From AV69 sp963742315 (lineage in GTDB: Bacteria > Verrucomicrobiota > Verrucomicrobiia > Chthoniobacterales > UBA10450): a stretch of 64,000 bases of DNA. The translations under genes and the position numbers were made by a program. This document shows positions 54,290 through 62,139 of the stretch, one piece after another; positions within the stretch are counted from its first letter, which is position 1, and each line of letters opens with the position of its first letter. The stretch covers positions 496,001-560,000 of the forward strand of contig CAVULE010000001.1 in the NCBI GenBank assembly GCA_963742315.1, read 5' to 3'. Under the pieces are notes generated by a model. The model ran no database searches and was not told where the DNA came from. It worked only from the letters and a program-made list of their open reading frames with translations.

Positions 54290-57200
54290 ATGTATAAATC
54301 ACCCATTCAAATCCTCCGCTTAATCGCAATCCTGGTGATGGTGCTGGTTACATCTAGTTGCACCTCTGAGATGAAGAAGTCCAGTTACCTTGCGCGAGCA
54401 GAGCGCTACTTCAAAGCCGGGGAGTATGACCAAGCCAAGATTGAATATTTAAAGGTCTTGCAGATTGATTCAGGCAATGCTGTCGCCTACGCTCGTTGCG
54501 GGGCGATGTGGGCGGACGAAGGCGTTCCCCTGCGGGCGGCAGCGTTTCTCTTGAAAGCGCGCGAGCTCGCGCCCGAGGATTTGGACAATCGCTACAAGCT
54601 TGCCCTGGTTTATCTCCAGGTAGGCCAGGCGAATGAGGCGTTCAAGGAAGCGACCGAGATTTTGAAGCAAGCCCCCGCTAGCGGACCGGCTCTGGCCATA
54701 CTGGCGGAGACATCCGTTACTCCGGAGCAAAACCAGGCGGCAGAACAGGAGCTCCGGAAATTCCCGCAGCACGACAACCCTTACGTTGAAGTAGCTAACG
54801 CAGCGTTGGCGCTCCGTAAAGGAGACTTGGCCAACGCCGAAGTGGCACTGAATCACGCACTGTCCCTTGATCCGAAATGCATGCAGGCGCACATCGGACT
54901 GGCCCAGGTATCGCTAACCAAGAAAGATAACGCGCGAGCCGGGCAAGAACTTAAAGCCGCGGCGGACCTCTGCCCGGTTCGATCTCGAGAGCGATTAACT
55001 TATGCCGAATTCAAAATGCAGACAGGTAACACGGAAGAAGCAAAAAGTTACCTTCAAGATCTCACTAAGCAGGCGCGCGATTTCATCGGAGCATGGATTC
55101 TTCAGGCGAGGGTCGCGCAATCGGATAAGAAGTACGATGAAGTAGCAGCGCTGCTCCAAAATGTTTTCAGTCGGGATCCCGATAACATCGAAGCGCGAGT
55201 GATCCAGGCGCAGGCCCTATTAGGCAAGGGCGACATCAAACAGGGAACCGAGATACTTGAGCGCGCTGAGAAATCATTCGAAAACAACCCATTGATTAAG
55301 TATCAGCTTGCGCTCGCCTACGTTCAGGGCCGGAACGAGCCTCAAGCGATAAACGAACTGGAGCAAGCGATTAAGATCGCGCCCAAGTACGTCGAAGCTA
55401 TTGTCCTCCTGGCCCAAGTACGTCTTCGCGCCGGCGATCCGCAATCTGCCATCGCGCCGCTGGAAGCAGCATTGCGGCTCCGGCCGGATGTGATCCAAGT
55501 CAGAATGCTTCTGGTCGATGCCTATCTGGCAGTGGGCCGTTCAGAAGAGGCGGCTTCTCTAATTCGCGAGCACATAAAGCAAACGCCGCAAGATTCGCAA
55601 TCGTACCTGGTTCTGGGAATGATTTTAAGGAAACAAAAGAAGAACGATGAATCGCGCGAAGCATTCGAAACGGCGCTCAAGCTTAGTCCAGAAAATGTGG
55701 TCGCGATTGATCAATTGGCGGATCTCGACCTTGAAGCCAGGGCATTTTCCGCTGTCCATCAGCGGGCGGATGCGCTCCTGCAAAAAGAGCCGAAATCCGC
55801 CCCTGCTTATTTCATCCACGGCAGAAGCTATGTGATAGAGAAGAATTTTGCGGCAGCCGAAGCCGCGCTTAGGAAAGCAATTGAGCTCGATCCTAATCTA
55901 GCAGCCGCCTACAATCTTCTGGTCGCCATTTATGTAGAGGCTAACAAGCTTCCCGAGGCATTGAAGGAACTGGAAACAGTTCTGGGGAAGAATCCGCAAT
56001 ACTCCCCGGCACTTCTAACCTCTGGAATAATTTATGAGCGAATGGGGGATTTCGCCAAAGCACGCGACAATTACGAAAAGGTCCTAGCTTTGAACCCAAA
56101 CTTTACTCCAGCATTGAATAACCTGGCCTATATCTATAGCGAGAAGCTCAACAATCTCGATCGAGCGGGTGAACTTGCCCGTAAGGCGTACGAGCTGGCT
56201 CCGGCCGAACCGAGCGTCCAAGATACCCTTGGTTGGGTATTGTATCGTCAAGGCAAATACCAGGAGGCGGCGGAGCTATTAGAGCAAAGTGCCTCCAAGT
56301 CGCCTGGAAATGGTGAGATTCAATTCCACCTTGGAATGGCAAACTACATGATGGGCCGATTGGATGAGGCCCGCGCTGCCTTAGAAAAGGCGGTTACAGC
56401 TTCAGGCGATTTTCCGGGCAAGGATGAAGCAAAAAGCCGCCTGGCGCTGCTTTCGCAAGGCGGTGATTTGTCGATCCCGGATCTGGAAAAATCTGTAAAG
56501 GATAAATCTAACGATCCCGTCGCCTTGATGCGACTGGGCGCGGCTTACGCAAAAGCGGGCACAGCCGATAAGGCGGCTCAGGCCTACGAGAAGGCGCTCC
56601 AGGCCAACCCGAAGTTACTGGAAGCGGTGCTGTCGCTGGCGCAATTGAATGCAGGACCTCTTAAAAGTAATGCCAAGGCGCTGCAGTATGCCAAAAGGGC
56701 GCGCGAACTGGCGCCAGCGGACGCACACGTCACCGCGACTGCGGGTCGTATTGCGTACCAGGCTGGAAATTTTCCGTGGGCCTACAGCCTTTTGCAGGAA
56801 AGTAGCCGCGGTTTGCCCGATGATTTGGCACTGACGCGCGACTTTGCCTGGGCAGCTTACAGCACTGGTAAGATGAACGAGGCGCAGGAAGGGATGCGAC
56901 GCGTCGCGAATGGACCGCCCGCCGCTCCTGAAAGAGGAGAGGCAGCGCTTTTTCTGACAATGGTCGCTTTGGATTCGGACGATGCGATCTCCCCTGGCGC
57001 GGAGAATGAGGTGATGAAGGCATTAGGTGCGCAGCCGGATTACGTGCCGGCGTTGATGGCAAAAGCAGCCATCCGATTGCAAAAAGGGGATACGGCGGAA
57101 GCCGGTGGGATCTACAACAGCATCCTTCAGAAATGGCCTGATTTTGCTCCGGCGCAAAAACGGCTCGCTTCGATTTACGCGAACGAACCGGCTAACGCGG

Positions 57201-57520
57201 GCAAAGCCTACGAGCTAGCGACGAAGGCAAGGCGCAGCCTGGCCGACGATCCGGACCTGGCCAGAACATTGGGCGTTCTAAGTTTCCAGCGGAAAGAATA
57301 TGCGCGGGCGGTGCAATTTTTTCAGGAAAGTGAAGCGAAGAAGCCGCTGGAAGGAAAATCACTTTTTATGTTGGGGATGGCGCATCTTCAGTTAGGGCAC
57401 AAGGCTGAGGCCAAAAGGATTCTTGATCGAGCGCTGGTGGCCGGCATTCCGGACGACCTCGCTAAGCAGGTGAAAGACGCTATGGTTGAGCTGGATAAGA
57501 CGGCGGATCAAAAGCGTTAG
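54290..57520 (+). CDS. prsT: Exosortase-system TPR lipoprotein PrsT
   Basis: 1076 residues. A short lipoprotein signal ends in LVTSSCTSEMKK (Cys lipidation). Almost all the rest is tetratricopeptide repeats, over twenty units, for example AERYFKAGEYDQAKIEYLKVLQID, ALNNLAYIYSEKLNNLDRAGELARKAYEL and LGWVLYRQGKYQEAAELLEQ. PrsT proteins are large TPR lipoproteins found next to prsK/prsR in exosortase genomes; they probably scaffold EPS export at the outer membrane. It is 33 bases after prsR and likely co-transcribed. Confidence 0.88.
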   Translation: MYKSPIQILRLIAILVMVLVTSSCTSEMKKSSYLARAERYFKAGEYDQAKIEYLKVLQIDSGNAVAYARCGAMWADEGVPLRAAAFLLKARELAPEDLDNRYKLALVYLQVGQANEAFKEATEILKQAPASGPALAILAETSVTPEQNQAAEQELRKFPQHDNPYVEVANAALALRKGDLANAEVALNHALSLDPKCMQAHIGLAQVSLTKKDNARAGQELKAAADLCPVRSRERLTYAEFKMQTGNTEEAKSYLQDLTKQARDFIGAWILQARVAQSDKKYDEVAALLQNVFSRDPDNIEARVIQAQALLGKGDIKQGTEILERAEKSFENNPLIKYQLALAYVQGRNEPQAINELEQAIKIAPKYVEAIVLLAQVRLRAGDPQSAIAPLEAALRLRPDVIQVRMLLVDAYLAVGRSEEAASLIREHIKQTPQDSQSYLVLGMILRKQKKNDESREAFETALKLSPENVVAIDQLADLDLEARAFSAVHQRADALLQKEPKSAPAYFIHGRSYVIEKNFAAAEAALRKAIELDPNLAAAYNLLVAIYVEANKLPEALKELETVLGKNPQYSPALLTSGIIYERMGDFAKARDNYEKVLALNPNFTPALNNLAYIYSEKLNNLDRAGELARKAYELAPAEPSVQDTLGWVLYRQGKYQEAAELLEQSASKSPGNGEIQFHLGMANYMMGRLDEARAALEKAVTASGDFPGKDEAKSRLALLSQGGDLSIPDLEKSVKDKSNDPVALMRLGAAYAKAGTADKAAQAYEKALQANPKLLEAVLSLAQLNAGPLKSNAKALQYAKRARELAPADAHVTATAGRIAYQAGNFPWAYSLLQESSRGLPDDLALTRDFAWAAYSTGKMNEAQEGMRRVANGPPAAPERGEAALFLTMVALDSDDAISPGAENEVMKALGAQPDYVPALMAKAAIRLQKGDTAEAGGIYNSILQKWPDFAPAQKRLASIYANEPANAGKAYELATKARRSLADDPDLARTLGVLSFQRKEYARAVQFFQESEAKKPLEGKSLFMLGMAHLQLGHKAEAKRILDRALVAGIPDDLAKQVKDAMVELDKTADQKR

Positions 57521-57727
57521 GCAAACCCTGGCAAGCGTCGGATTGTCTAATGACGATAACCAAAGCGACAGATTGCTCGGGCTCAGCCACTTAGATACGT
57601 GGACCGGCGGGTGAATGAGTCAAATGTCGGAGTTATTTACACTCCACGCTTATTCGCGAACGGGCTGAATTTTTCTTCGCAACCCAAATACCTGGCAGCG
57701 AGATAATTACGACGATCGTCTAAATCT

Positions 57728-57743
57728 TGGCACGCCCATTGCT
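57728..57743 (+). promoter_or_regulatory. Sigma-54 promoter (-24/-12) for a VPDGG-sorted protein
   Basis: TGGCACGCCCATTGCT is a near-perfect match to the sigma-54 consensus TGGCACG-N4-TTGCT, with GG at 57729-57730 and GC at 57741-57742. Transcription should start near 57754, and the gene starts at 57785 after an AAGGAA ribosome binding site (57771-57777). PrsR is the likely activator. Confidence 0.88.
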
Positions 57744-57784
57744 ACTACCCTCGGTGCGTGGAAGACGCACGGAAGGAAACTCAC

Positions 57785-58358
57785 GTGAATATGAAACTTA
57801 TTAAAACTCTCTTGGCAGGCCTCGCCGCAATGGTTATTGCGGGCGGCTTTGCTCTCTCAGCTCAAGCGACACCAATTACCGGCATTTTGAATATCGCCGG
57901 CACCGCCAATTTCAATACCCCCTCGTTAGCAACAGCCAGTAGCTGCTACTTTCAGTGACGTAATAGTGTTGGGCGGAAATAGTGGAAGCTTTGCCGGCTT
58001 CGCCGTTGGCACTCCTGTCGTGATGGCTTCCTACACCTTCGATCCCTCAACAATAACCAACGGATTATGGAGTGTGGGTGGATTCACCTTCAATCTTCTT
58101 TCTTCAACGGTGGTATCGCGCAGCGCAACCTTCCTTTCGGTCAGTGGAACGGGAATCATCACGGGCCCGGCAGGATTTGATGCCACGCCGGGTACGTGGG
58201 CGTTTACATCGCAGAACGCGGGTGGCCATCCTCATGACACCTTCTCCTTCTCTGCGAATACCACAGTCGGAGTTCCTGATGGCGGGATGACGCTGGTTCT
58301 GCTCGGCGCAGGCCTGATGGGAATCGCAGCGTTTCGCGCGAAGTTCAGAAACGTTTAA
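57785..58358 (+). pseudogene. Exosortase-sorted protein (VPDGG signal), one frameshift
   Basis: About 190 residues when read across a +1 change near 57930-57942. The start is GTG 57785 (or ATG 57791). The signal peptide ends SAQAT. The middle reads GTANFNTPSLATA(SAAT)FSDVIVLGG and FAGFAVGTPVVMASYTF, a pattern common in verrucomicrobial sorted proteins, so the two frames clearly belong to one protein. The end is VPDGGMTLVLLGAGLMGIAAFRAKF: sorting motif, hydrophobic helix, basic tail. In the frame as written, translation ends at 57958 and no sorting signal is made. The strong sigma-54 promoter and terminator around it argue that the gene is used, so an assembly error is plausible. Confidence 0.8.
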
Positions 58359-58378
58359 ACAACCTTTCGACTATCAAG

Positions 58379-58418
58379 ACCCGGGCAGGGCCGAAAACCC
58401 TGCTCGGGTTTGTCTTTT
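58379..58418 (+). terminator. Rho-independent terminator
   Basis: ACCCGGGCAGGG (58379-58390) pairs with CCCTGCTCGGGT (58398-58409), with one G-T pair, over the loop CCGAAAA, followed by TTGTCTTTT. It is 20 bases after the stop of the sorted protein, so that gene is a single-gene transcript. Confidence 0.85.
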
Positions 58419-58658
58419 GGGATTAAATTCTCGCCTTAACTAGCGCGCTTGTTCTTCCCGATCCAAGCTTCCCAATATTTGTTAGTTTGGCCAGGAAGCC
58501 GTTTCGCTGCGAATCCAGTCACAGAATCACAAACAGTAATCGCCGGCCCACTTACTCAAACGATTTTACCATTGAGAGATTCTGCTACTTTAGAGTAAAA
58601 TAATCTCGATTTCCGAATCATCCTTATTTAGAATACTATCGGAGTTTTCTACGTATTT

Positions 58659-60227
58659 ATGAAACAGAGCCTAATTAAAATACTGCTAGCGTTCTTACTA
58701 TTCACGGCGGCCGCTTGCTATTCGACTCAAGCTGCGCCTGGCGACCTTTATGATGGTGGCCTCAGTGATGCAAAGATCTACAAGTTTGATACCGCGGGAA
58801 CTCAGTCGGTTTTTATTTCTGGTTCCATGACGACTTTTCAACCTGATTGGCTGGCTTTCGACAACCAGGGAAATCTATTTGCCTCCAATCCCGCCAACAG
58901 CTCTATTTCGAAGATCCCGCCCAACGGGAGCACGATCACCGATTTTGCCACAGGCATCAATCCGGGCGACATCGCGTTCGATGCAGCGGGCAATCTTTTC
59001 GCGATTGACGGGCTTAGCGGCTCAATCTTCAAATACACTCCATCCGGCGCAAAAACGACCTTTGTCGGTCCTGGGTTCAATGACTTGGTTGCTATGGCTT
59101 TCGCGACGGACGGCAATCTTTTCGTGACCCGAAGAGGCGCGGGTACAGCCGGGACCGGCTCGATCGTAAAGTTTACGCCGGCTGGGGCGATAAGCACCTT
59201 TGCGAGCGGTCTCTTTCTGCCGAAAGACCTTGCTTTTGATAGCTCTGGTAACCTTTACGAGGCGGACTCAGGGAGCGGCTCAGTATTCAAATTTGCTCCT
59301 AACGGAACGCAAACTACTTTTAAAGCAGGCCTAAATGCTCCTCAGTCTCTCGCTTTCGCTCGCGATGGGAATTTGTTCGTTGGTGAGTGCCCCACGTGTG
59401 ATATTGTAAAAATTACGCCCGGGGGAACTCAGAGCACTTTTGCGTCGCCACCTGCGGTCGGTGGACTGGCCTTTGAGCCGCCAGCGGCGTATGATTTCAA
59501 TCAGGATGGCAAGCGAGATTATGTGCTATTCAATGCTGTTACACACCAGTCTGCGGTTTGGTATCTAAATAACAACGTTTTTGTCGGCGGCGGCTTTGGT
59601 CCAACTCTTCCAGCTAACTGGCAAGTGGCCGGTGTGGCAGACTTCGATGGTGACGGCAGGCCCGATTACCTGCTTTTCAACTCTATCAGCCACCAAACGG
59701 CAATCTGGTATTTGTCTGGAACGACCTTTGTTAGCGGCGCCTTCGGCCCGACTCTTCCTAACGGTTGGGACCTTGTAGGAGTGGGCGATTTCAACGCGGA
59801 CGGTAAGCCCGATTATGTGCTGTATTCTCCCGCTACCCGGCAAACCGCGATTTGGTACCTTAATAACAATGCTTTTGTCGACGGTGACTTGGGACCAACT
59901 CTGCCGATTAACTGGAGAGTGGTCGGTGTGGCAGACTTCGATGGTGACGGCAAACCCGATTATCTGATTTTCAATTCCAGCACCCACCAAACGGCAATCT
60001 GGTATTTGTCCGGCCCCACGTTAGTCGGTGGCGCCTTTGGTCCAACTCTTCCAGCTAACTGGAATGTGATCGGAACGGCCGACTTCAACAGGGACGGCAA
60101 GCCCGATTATGCGCTCTACAACTCCGCGATGCAGCAAACGGCCGTGTGGTACCTCAACAACAGTGTTTTTGTCGGCGGCGCCTTTGGTCCAAGCCTGCCG
60201 GCTAGCTGGAACTTGATCGCGCCCTAA
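58659..60227 (+). CDS. Secreted NHL-like beta-propeller with five FG-GAP repeats
   Basis: 522 residues. The signal region MKQSLIKILLAFLLFTAAACYST could be cut by signal peptidase I or, at AAAC, lipidated. Residues ~35-275 form a propeller of NHL/Vgb-like repeats (WLAFDNQGNLFASNP; DIAFDAAGNLFAIDG; DLAFDSSGNLYEADS). Residues ~279-522 are five FG-GAP/VCBS units of exactly 49 residues with calcium-type loops (DFNQDGKRDY; DFDGDGRPDY; DFNADGKPDY). No enzyme motif and no sorting signal are visible at the end (WNLIAP). Likely an adhesion or binding protein. A hairpin terminator before it separates it from the sorted protein. Confidence 0.82.
   Translation: MKQSLIKILLAFLLFTAAACYSTQAAPGDLYDGGLSDAKIYKFDTAGTQSVFISGSMTTFQPDWLAFDNQGNLFASNPANSSISKIPPNGSTITDFATGINPGDIAFDAAGNLFAIDGLSGSIFKYTPSGAKTTFVGPGFNDLVAMAFATDGNLFVTRRGAGTAGTGSIVKFTPAGAISTFASGLFLPKDLAFDSSGNLYEADSGSGSVFKFAPNGTQTTFKAGLNAPQSLAFARDGNLFVGECPTCDIVKITPGGTQSTFASPPAVGGLAFEPPAAYDFNQDGKRDYVLFNAVTHQSAVWYLNNNVFVGGGFGPTLPANWQVAGVADFDGDGRPDYLLFNSISHQTAIWYLSGTTFVSGAFGPTLPNGWDLVGVGDFNADGKPDYVLYSPATRQTAIWYLNNNAFVDGDLGPTLPINWRVVGVADFDGDGKPDYLIFNSSTHQTAIWYLSGPTLVGGAFGPTLPANWNVIGTADFNRDGKPDYALYNSAMQQTAVWYLNNSVFVGGAFGPSLPASWNLIAP
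59493..60227 (+). repeat. Five 147-bp tandem units (FG-GAP coding)
   Basis: Exactly five units of 147 bases, starting at about 59493, 59640, 59787, 59934 and 60081. Odd and even units alternate in type (WYLNNN against WYLSG), and units 2 and 4 are very alike, giving a 294-base higher period. This points to duplication of a two-unit block. Confidence 0.85.
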
Positions 60228-60572
60228 CGCGAAAGAAGAAGCGAAAACAGGGTACGAAATCGGGAACTTTCGTGAACCGGATCCTCGCAGGTTCTGGACT
60301 GGCACGTCTACACTCGCTTGGTGGCGATTCGTAGCCGCGAGGGCAAGCATTTTCGGCATGCCGGATCGGCCGTGGCAGAGTCGCAGCCAATTTTCACTGC
60401 TGCTGTGGTGCTACGTCATTATTTGCTCTTTCGGTGGTCCAATCGCGCGGTCACAAGTAACGCGACATTGCGTCCTCCGGCCGATTCTAGCTTGAGCCCG
60501 ATTCCATCGGACAGGCTATAGTTGAAAAAATCGCGCTTCTTGGTAGGGGTTGAGGAGAAACCAGGCGCGCGA
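60228..60572 (+). other. Intergenic region before the antiterminator gene
   Basis: 345 bases with no supported gene. I cannot identify a promoter or RNA element; the TTG at 60522 would lengthen the next gene by 17 residues. Confidence 0.35.
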
Positions 60573-61133
60573 ATGTCGAAGTCTCAACCGCAAATTTTCC
60601 CGACCGACCGGCCATTTTGGTTTTGCCTTCGAGCCCAGACCAAGCGCGAGCACTTCGCCGCTATTGGTCTACGAAAGCAATATCAGATTACCTGTTTCGC
60701 TCCGCGTCTACGGATGCGGAAATTGACCAAGAGGGGCGCGGTCTGGTTCGTGGAAGCAATGTTTCCGGGCTATTTTTTCGCGCAGTTCGATTATGTTACT
60801 GAACGGCGTCGAGTTGAGCATGCCCCCGGCGTCCGCGGTCTTCTTCAGTTCGGAGATCGACTGGCGACAATTGATTCAGCAACCATCGATGCTTTGCGCC
60901 AAAGGATGGAAGCCGAAGAGTTGGTCACGCTCGATCCAGAAATCAAGGTCGGCCAGGAAGTGCAAATTGCGCACGGGCCGTTGCAAGGGCTGGAGGTTCT
61001 CGTCACGCAGTTGCTTCCCGCTTCGGAACGCGTCCGCGTGCTGTTGGAATTTCTGGGGCGCTCCCTGCAGATGGAAGTGTCGAAGGAAACTTTAATTCAA
61101 CCGCGGGCGTCGGCGGTTTCCTCGTTACAATAG
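60573..61133 (+). CDS. NusG/RfaH-like transcription antiterminator
   Basis: About 186 residues from ATG 60573 (TTG 60522 alternative). The NGN domain begins FWFCLRAQTKREHFAAIGLRKQ, followed by CFAPRLRMRKLTKRGAVWFVEAMFPGYFFAQFDY and the loop VRGLLQFGDRLATID. The C-terminal KOW part is VGQEVQIAHGPLQGLEVLVTQLLPASERVRVLLEFLG. This is a specialised NusG paralogue (RfaH/UpxY/LoaP type), which lets RNA polymerase read long operons such as EPS clusters. Core NusG is usually next to secE/rplK, which are absent. It is well placed to control the window's glycan operons, but no target site is seen. Confidence 0.87.
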   Translation: MSKSQPQIFPTDRPFWFCLRAQTKREHFAAIGLRKQYQITCFAPRLRMRKLTKRGAVWFVEAMFPGYFFAQFDYVTERRRVEHAPGVRGLLQFGDRLATIDSATIDALRQRMEAEELVTLDPEIKVGQEVQIAHGPLQGLEVLVTQLLPASERVRVLLEFLGRSLQMEVSKETLIQPRASAVSSLQ

Positions 61134-61183
61134 GAAACCGGCTTTTGCCGAAGGAGCCTTGGACCTCTAGGTTTCAAACCTGC

Positions 61184-61447
61184 TTAGCGCGCCTGCGCCA
61201 AGGCACCGGTCACTCTTTCGGTCGAGCGCTGCTTTGGGATTCGGCGAATCACTTGCAGACCGTGCTCAGTCTCGTAAGCCTCTGGCGCTCTGGAGGCCAG
61301 GACGGCCAACGTTACAGCAGAGCTGAGGGTGAGGGCACCGCTGATGATAATGAAAAACATGATACGTATAAAAGCATAAGTGATGCCGCGGGCCGCCCTC
61401 GAGACAGCCTTTTTTGAGGCGGCTTCACGGGCTATCCCGTCACCCAA
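61184..61447 (-). CDS. Possible small membrane protein
   Basis: 87 residues from TTG 61447 on the minus strand. A basic N-terminus (EAASKKAVSRAARG) precedes one long hydrophobic segment (YAFIRIMFFIIISGALTLSSAV) and a hydrophilic tail. No family is recognised and no ribosome binding site is clear. The rest of the 336-base gap 61134-61469 shows nothing else. It may be real because the composition is that of a membrane protein, but support is weak. Confidence 0.3.
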   Translation of the reverse strand: MGDGIAREAASKKAVSRAARGITYAFIRIMFFIIISGALTLSSAVTLAVLASRAPEAYETEHGLQVIRRIPKQRSTERVTGALAQAR

Positions 61448-61469
61448 GAGGCTGAAATCACGTGACTTA

Positions 61470-61522
61470 CTCCAGATGTAGGATTCGAACCTACGATCCG
61501 CCTGAGGCGGATTAACAGCCGA
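61470..61522 (-). repeat. Partial copy of the tRNA-Asn 3' half
   Basis: On the minus strand: CGGCTGTTAA (the Asn anticodon loop), then an unrelated palindrome ATCCGCC-TCA-GGCGGAT, then a perfect T-arm (GTAGG-TTCGAAT-CCTAC) and CTGGAG. The T-arm and flanks match those of tRNA-Asn at 61801-61875. No acceptor 5' strand pairs with it and CCA is replaced by TAA, so it is not a functional tRNA. It forms the far border of the GIY-YIG gene. Confidence 0.7.
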
Positions 61523-61786
61523 GATGGCGCTTAAGCCAAGCTCTACCTTGGCCAGACTTTAGTGCTTTTTCGCGACTTGACGCAGCACAGCGGGATGTCG
61601 CGGCTTCGGAGCAGACCAGCTGCCAGGGTCCGCGAAACCGCTTCGTCGTTCGGGTCAGGGTGTGGGTCGGATCGTTATGTTGATACAACCGATCAGTACG
61701 TTGTCGGTTTGGCCGACGTAAATTTTTCCATCCGGGTTATGGAGGACATAAACAAACCAGGAGCGCTCCGACGCGTCGGTTGTCAT
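61512..61786 (-). pseudogene. GIY-YIG nuclease-domain protein, frameshifted, next to tRNA-Asn
   Basis: Minus strand, ~91 codons. The first part is SWFVYVLHNPDGKIYVGQTDN (the GIY-YIG core as YVL...IYVGQT). After a frame change near 61692-61700 it continues DRRLYQHNDPTHTLTRTTKRFRGPWQLVCSE and ends REKALKSGQGRAWLKRHLGC, the usual C-terminal pattern of the small UvrC-like GIY-YIG family. The start (61786 or 61789) is only ~12 bases after the tRNA-Asn CCA end. The stop TAA (61514-61512) falls inside the anticodon-loop copy of the partial tRNA. Small GIY-YIG proteins of this type have unknown roles; a DNA nuclease is likely. Confidence 0.72.
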
Positions 61787-61800
61787 CATATATCCAATTT

Positions 61801-61875
61801 TGGCTCCAGCGGTAGGATTCGAACCTACGACCAATCGGTTAACAGCCGACCGCTCTACCACTGAGCTACGCTGGA
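61801..61875 (-). tRNA. tRNA-Asn (GTT)
   Basis: A complete cloverleaf on the minus strand: acceptor TCCAGCG/CGCTGGA, D-stem GCTC/GAGC, anticodon arm GTCGG-CTGTTAA-CCGAT with anticodon GTT, T-arm GTAGG-TTCGAAT-CCTAC, discriminator G and an encoded CCA. All stems pair. It is followed 12 bases later by the GIY-YIG remnant. Confidence 0.95.
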
Positions 61876-61960
61876 TCGCGATTTGAAATTGGCGCGGCAA
61901 TTTTGCGCAGCTGATCGGTCACGGCAAGCTTCGTTTGACCGCCAAACTTCGCCTGAAAAT

Positions 61961-62037
61961 TGGTTGCGGGGGCGGGATTTGAACCCGCGGCCTTCAGGTT
62001 ATGAGCCTGACGAGCTACCAGGCTGCTCCACCCCGCG
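61961..62037 (-). tRNA. Initiator tRNA-fMet (CAT)
   Basis: Minus strand, 77 bases with encoded CCA. The acceptor has the C1-A72 mismatch that marks bacterial initiators, the D-stem has the A11-U24 pair, and the anticodon arm is TCAGG-CTCATAA-CCTGA (CAT). Initiators normally have three G-C pairs at the bottom of this arm; here position 29-41 is A-U, so only two remain. The T-arm GCGGG-TTCAAAT-CCCGC is perfect. Confidence 0.94.
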
Positions 62038-62139
62038 TCGTTGATTCACTATCTCAGATCGGCGTTTGAAGCGCAAACAAAAACATCTCCTACTCGAAGG
62101 AAGATTGAGAACATTCTTCAGCTCGAGCAGAATGACTCG

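Noticed and set aside
61470..61557. A complete extra tRNA gene with a long variable arm
   Set aside because: The 5' half is the coding end of the GIY-YIG protein, the acceptor strands do not pair and the CCA is missing. Only the T-arm and anticodon loop look like tRNA-Asn.
61562..61864. A 100-codon plus-strand frame across the tRNA-Asn gene
   Set aside because: It reads through the tRNA and the antisense of the GIY-YIG gene; the C-terminal peptide is the typical translation of a tRNA 3' half.
62041..62139. Longer N-terminus for the DUF72 protein
   Set aside because: It would begin a few bases from the fMet tRNA 5' end with a TTG; the conserved DUF72 start follows directly after ATG 62140.
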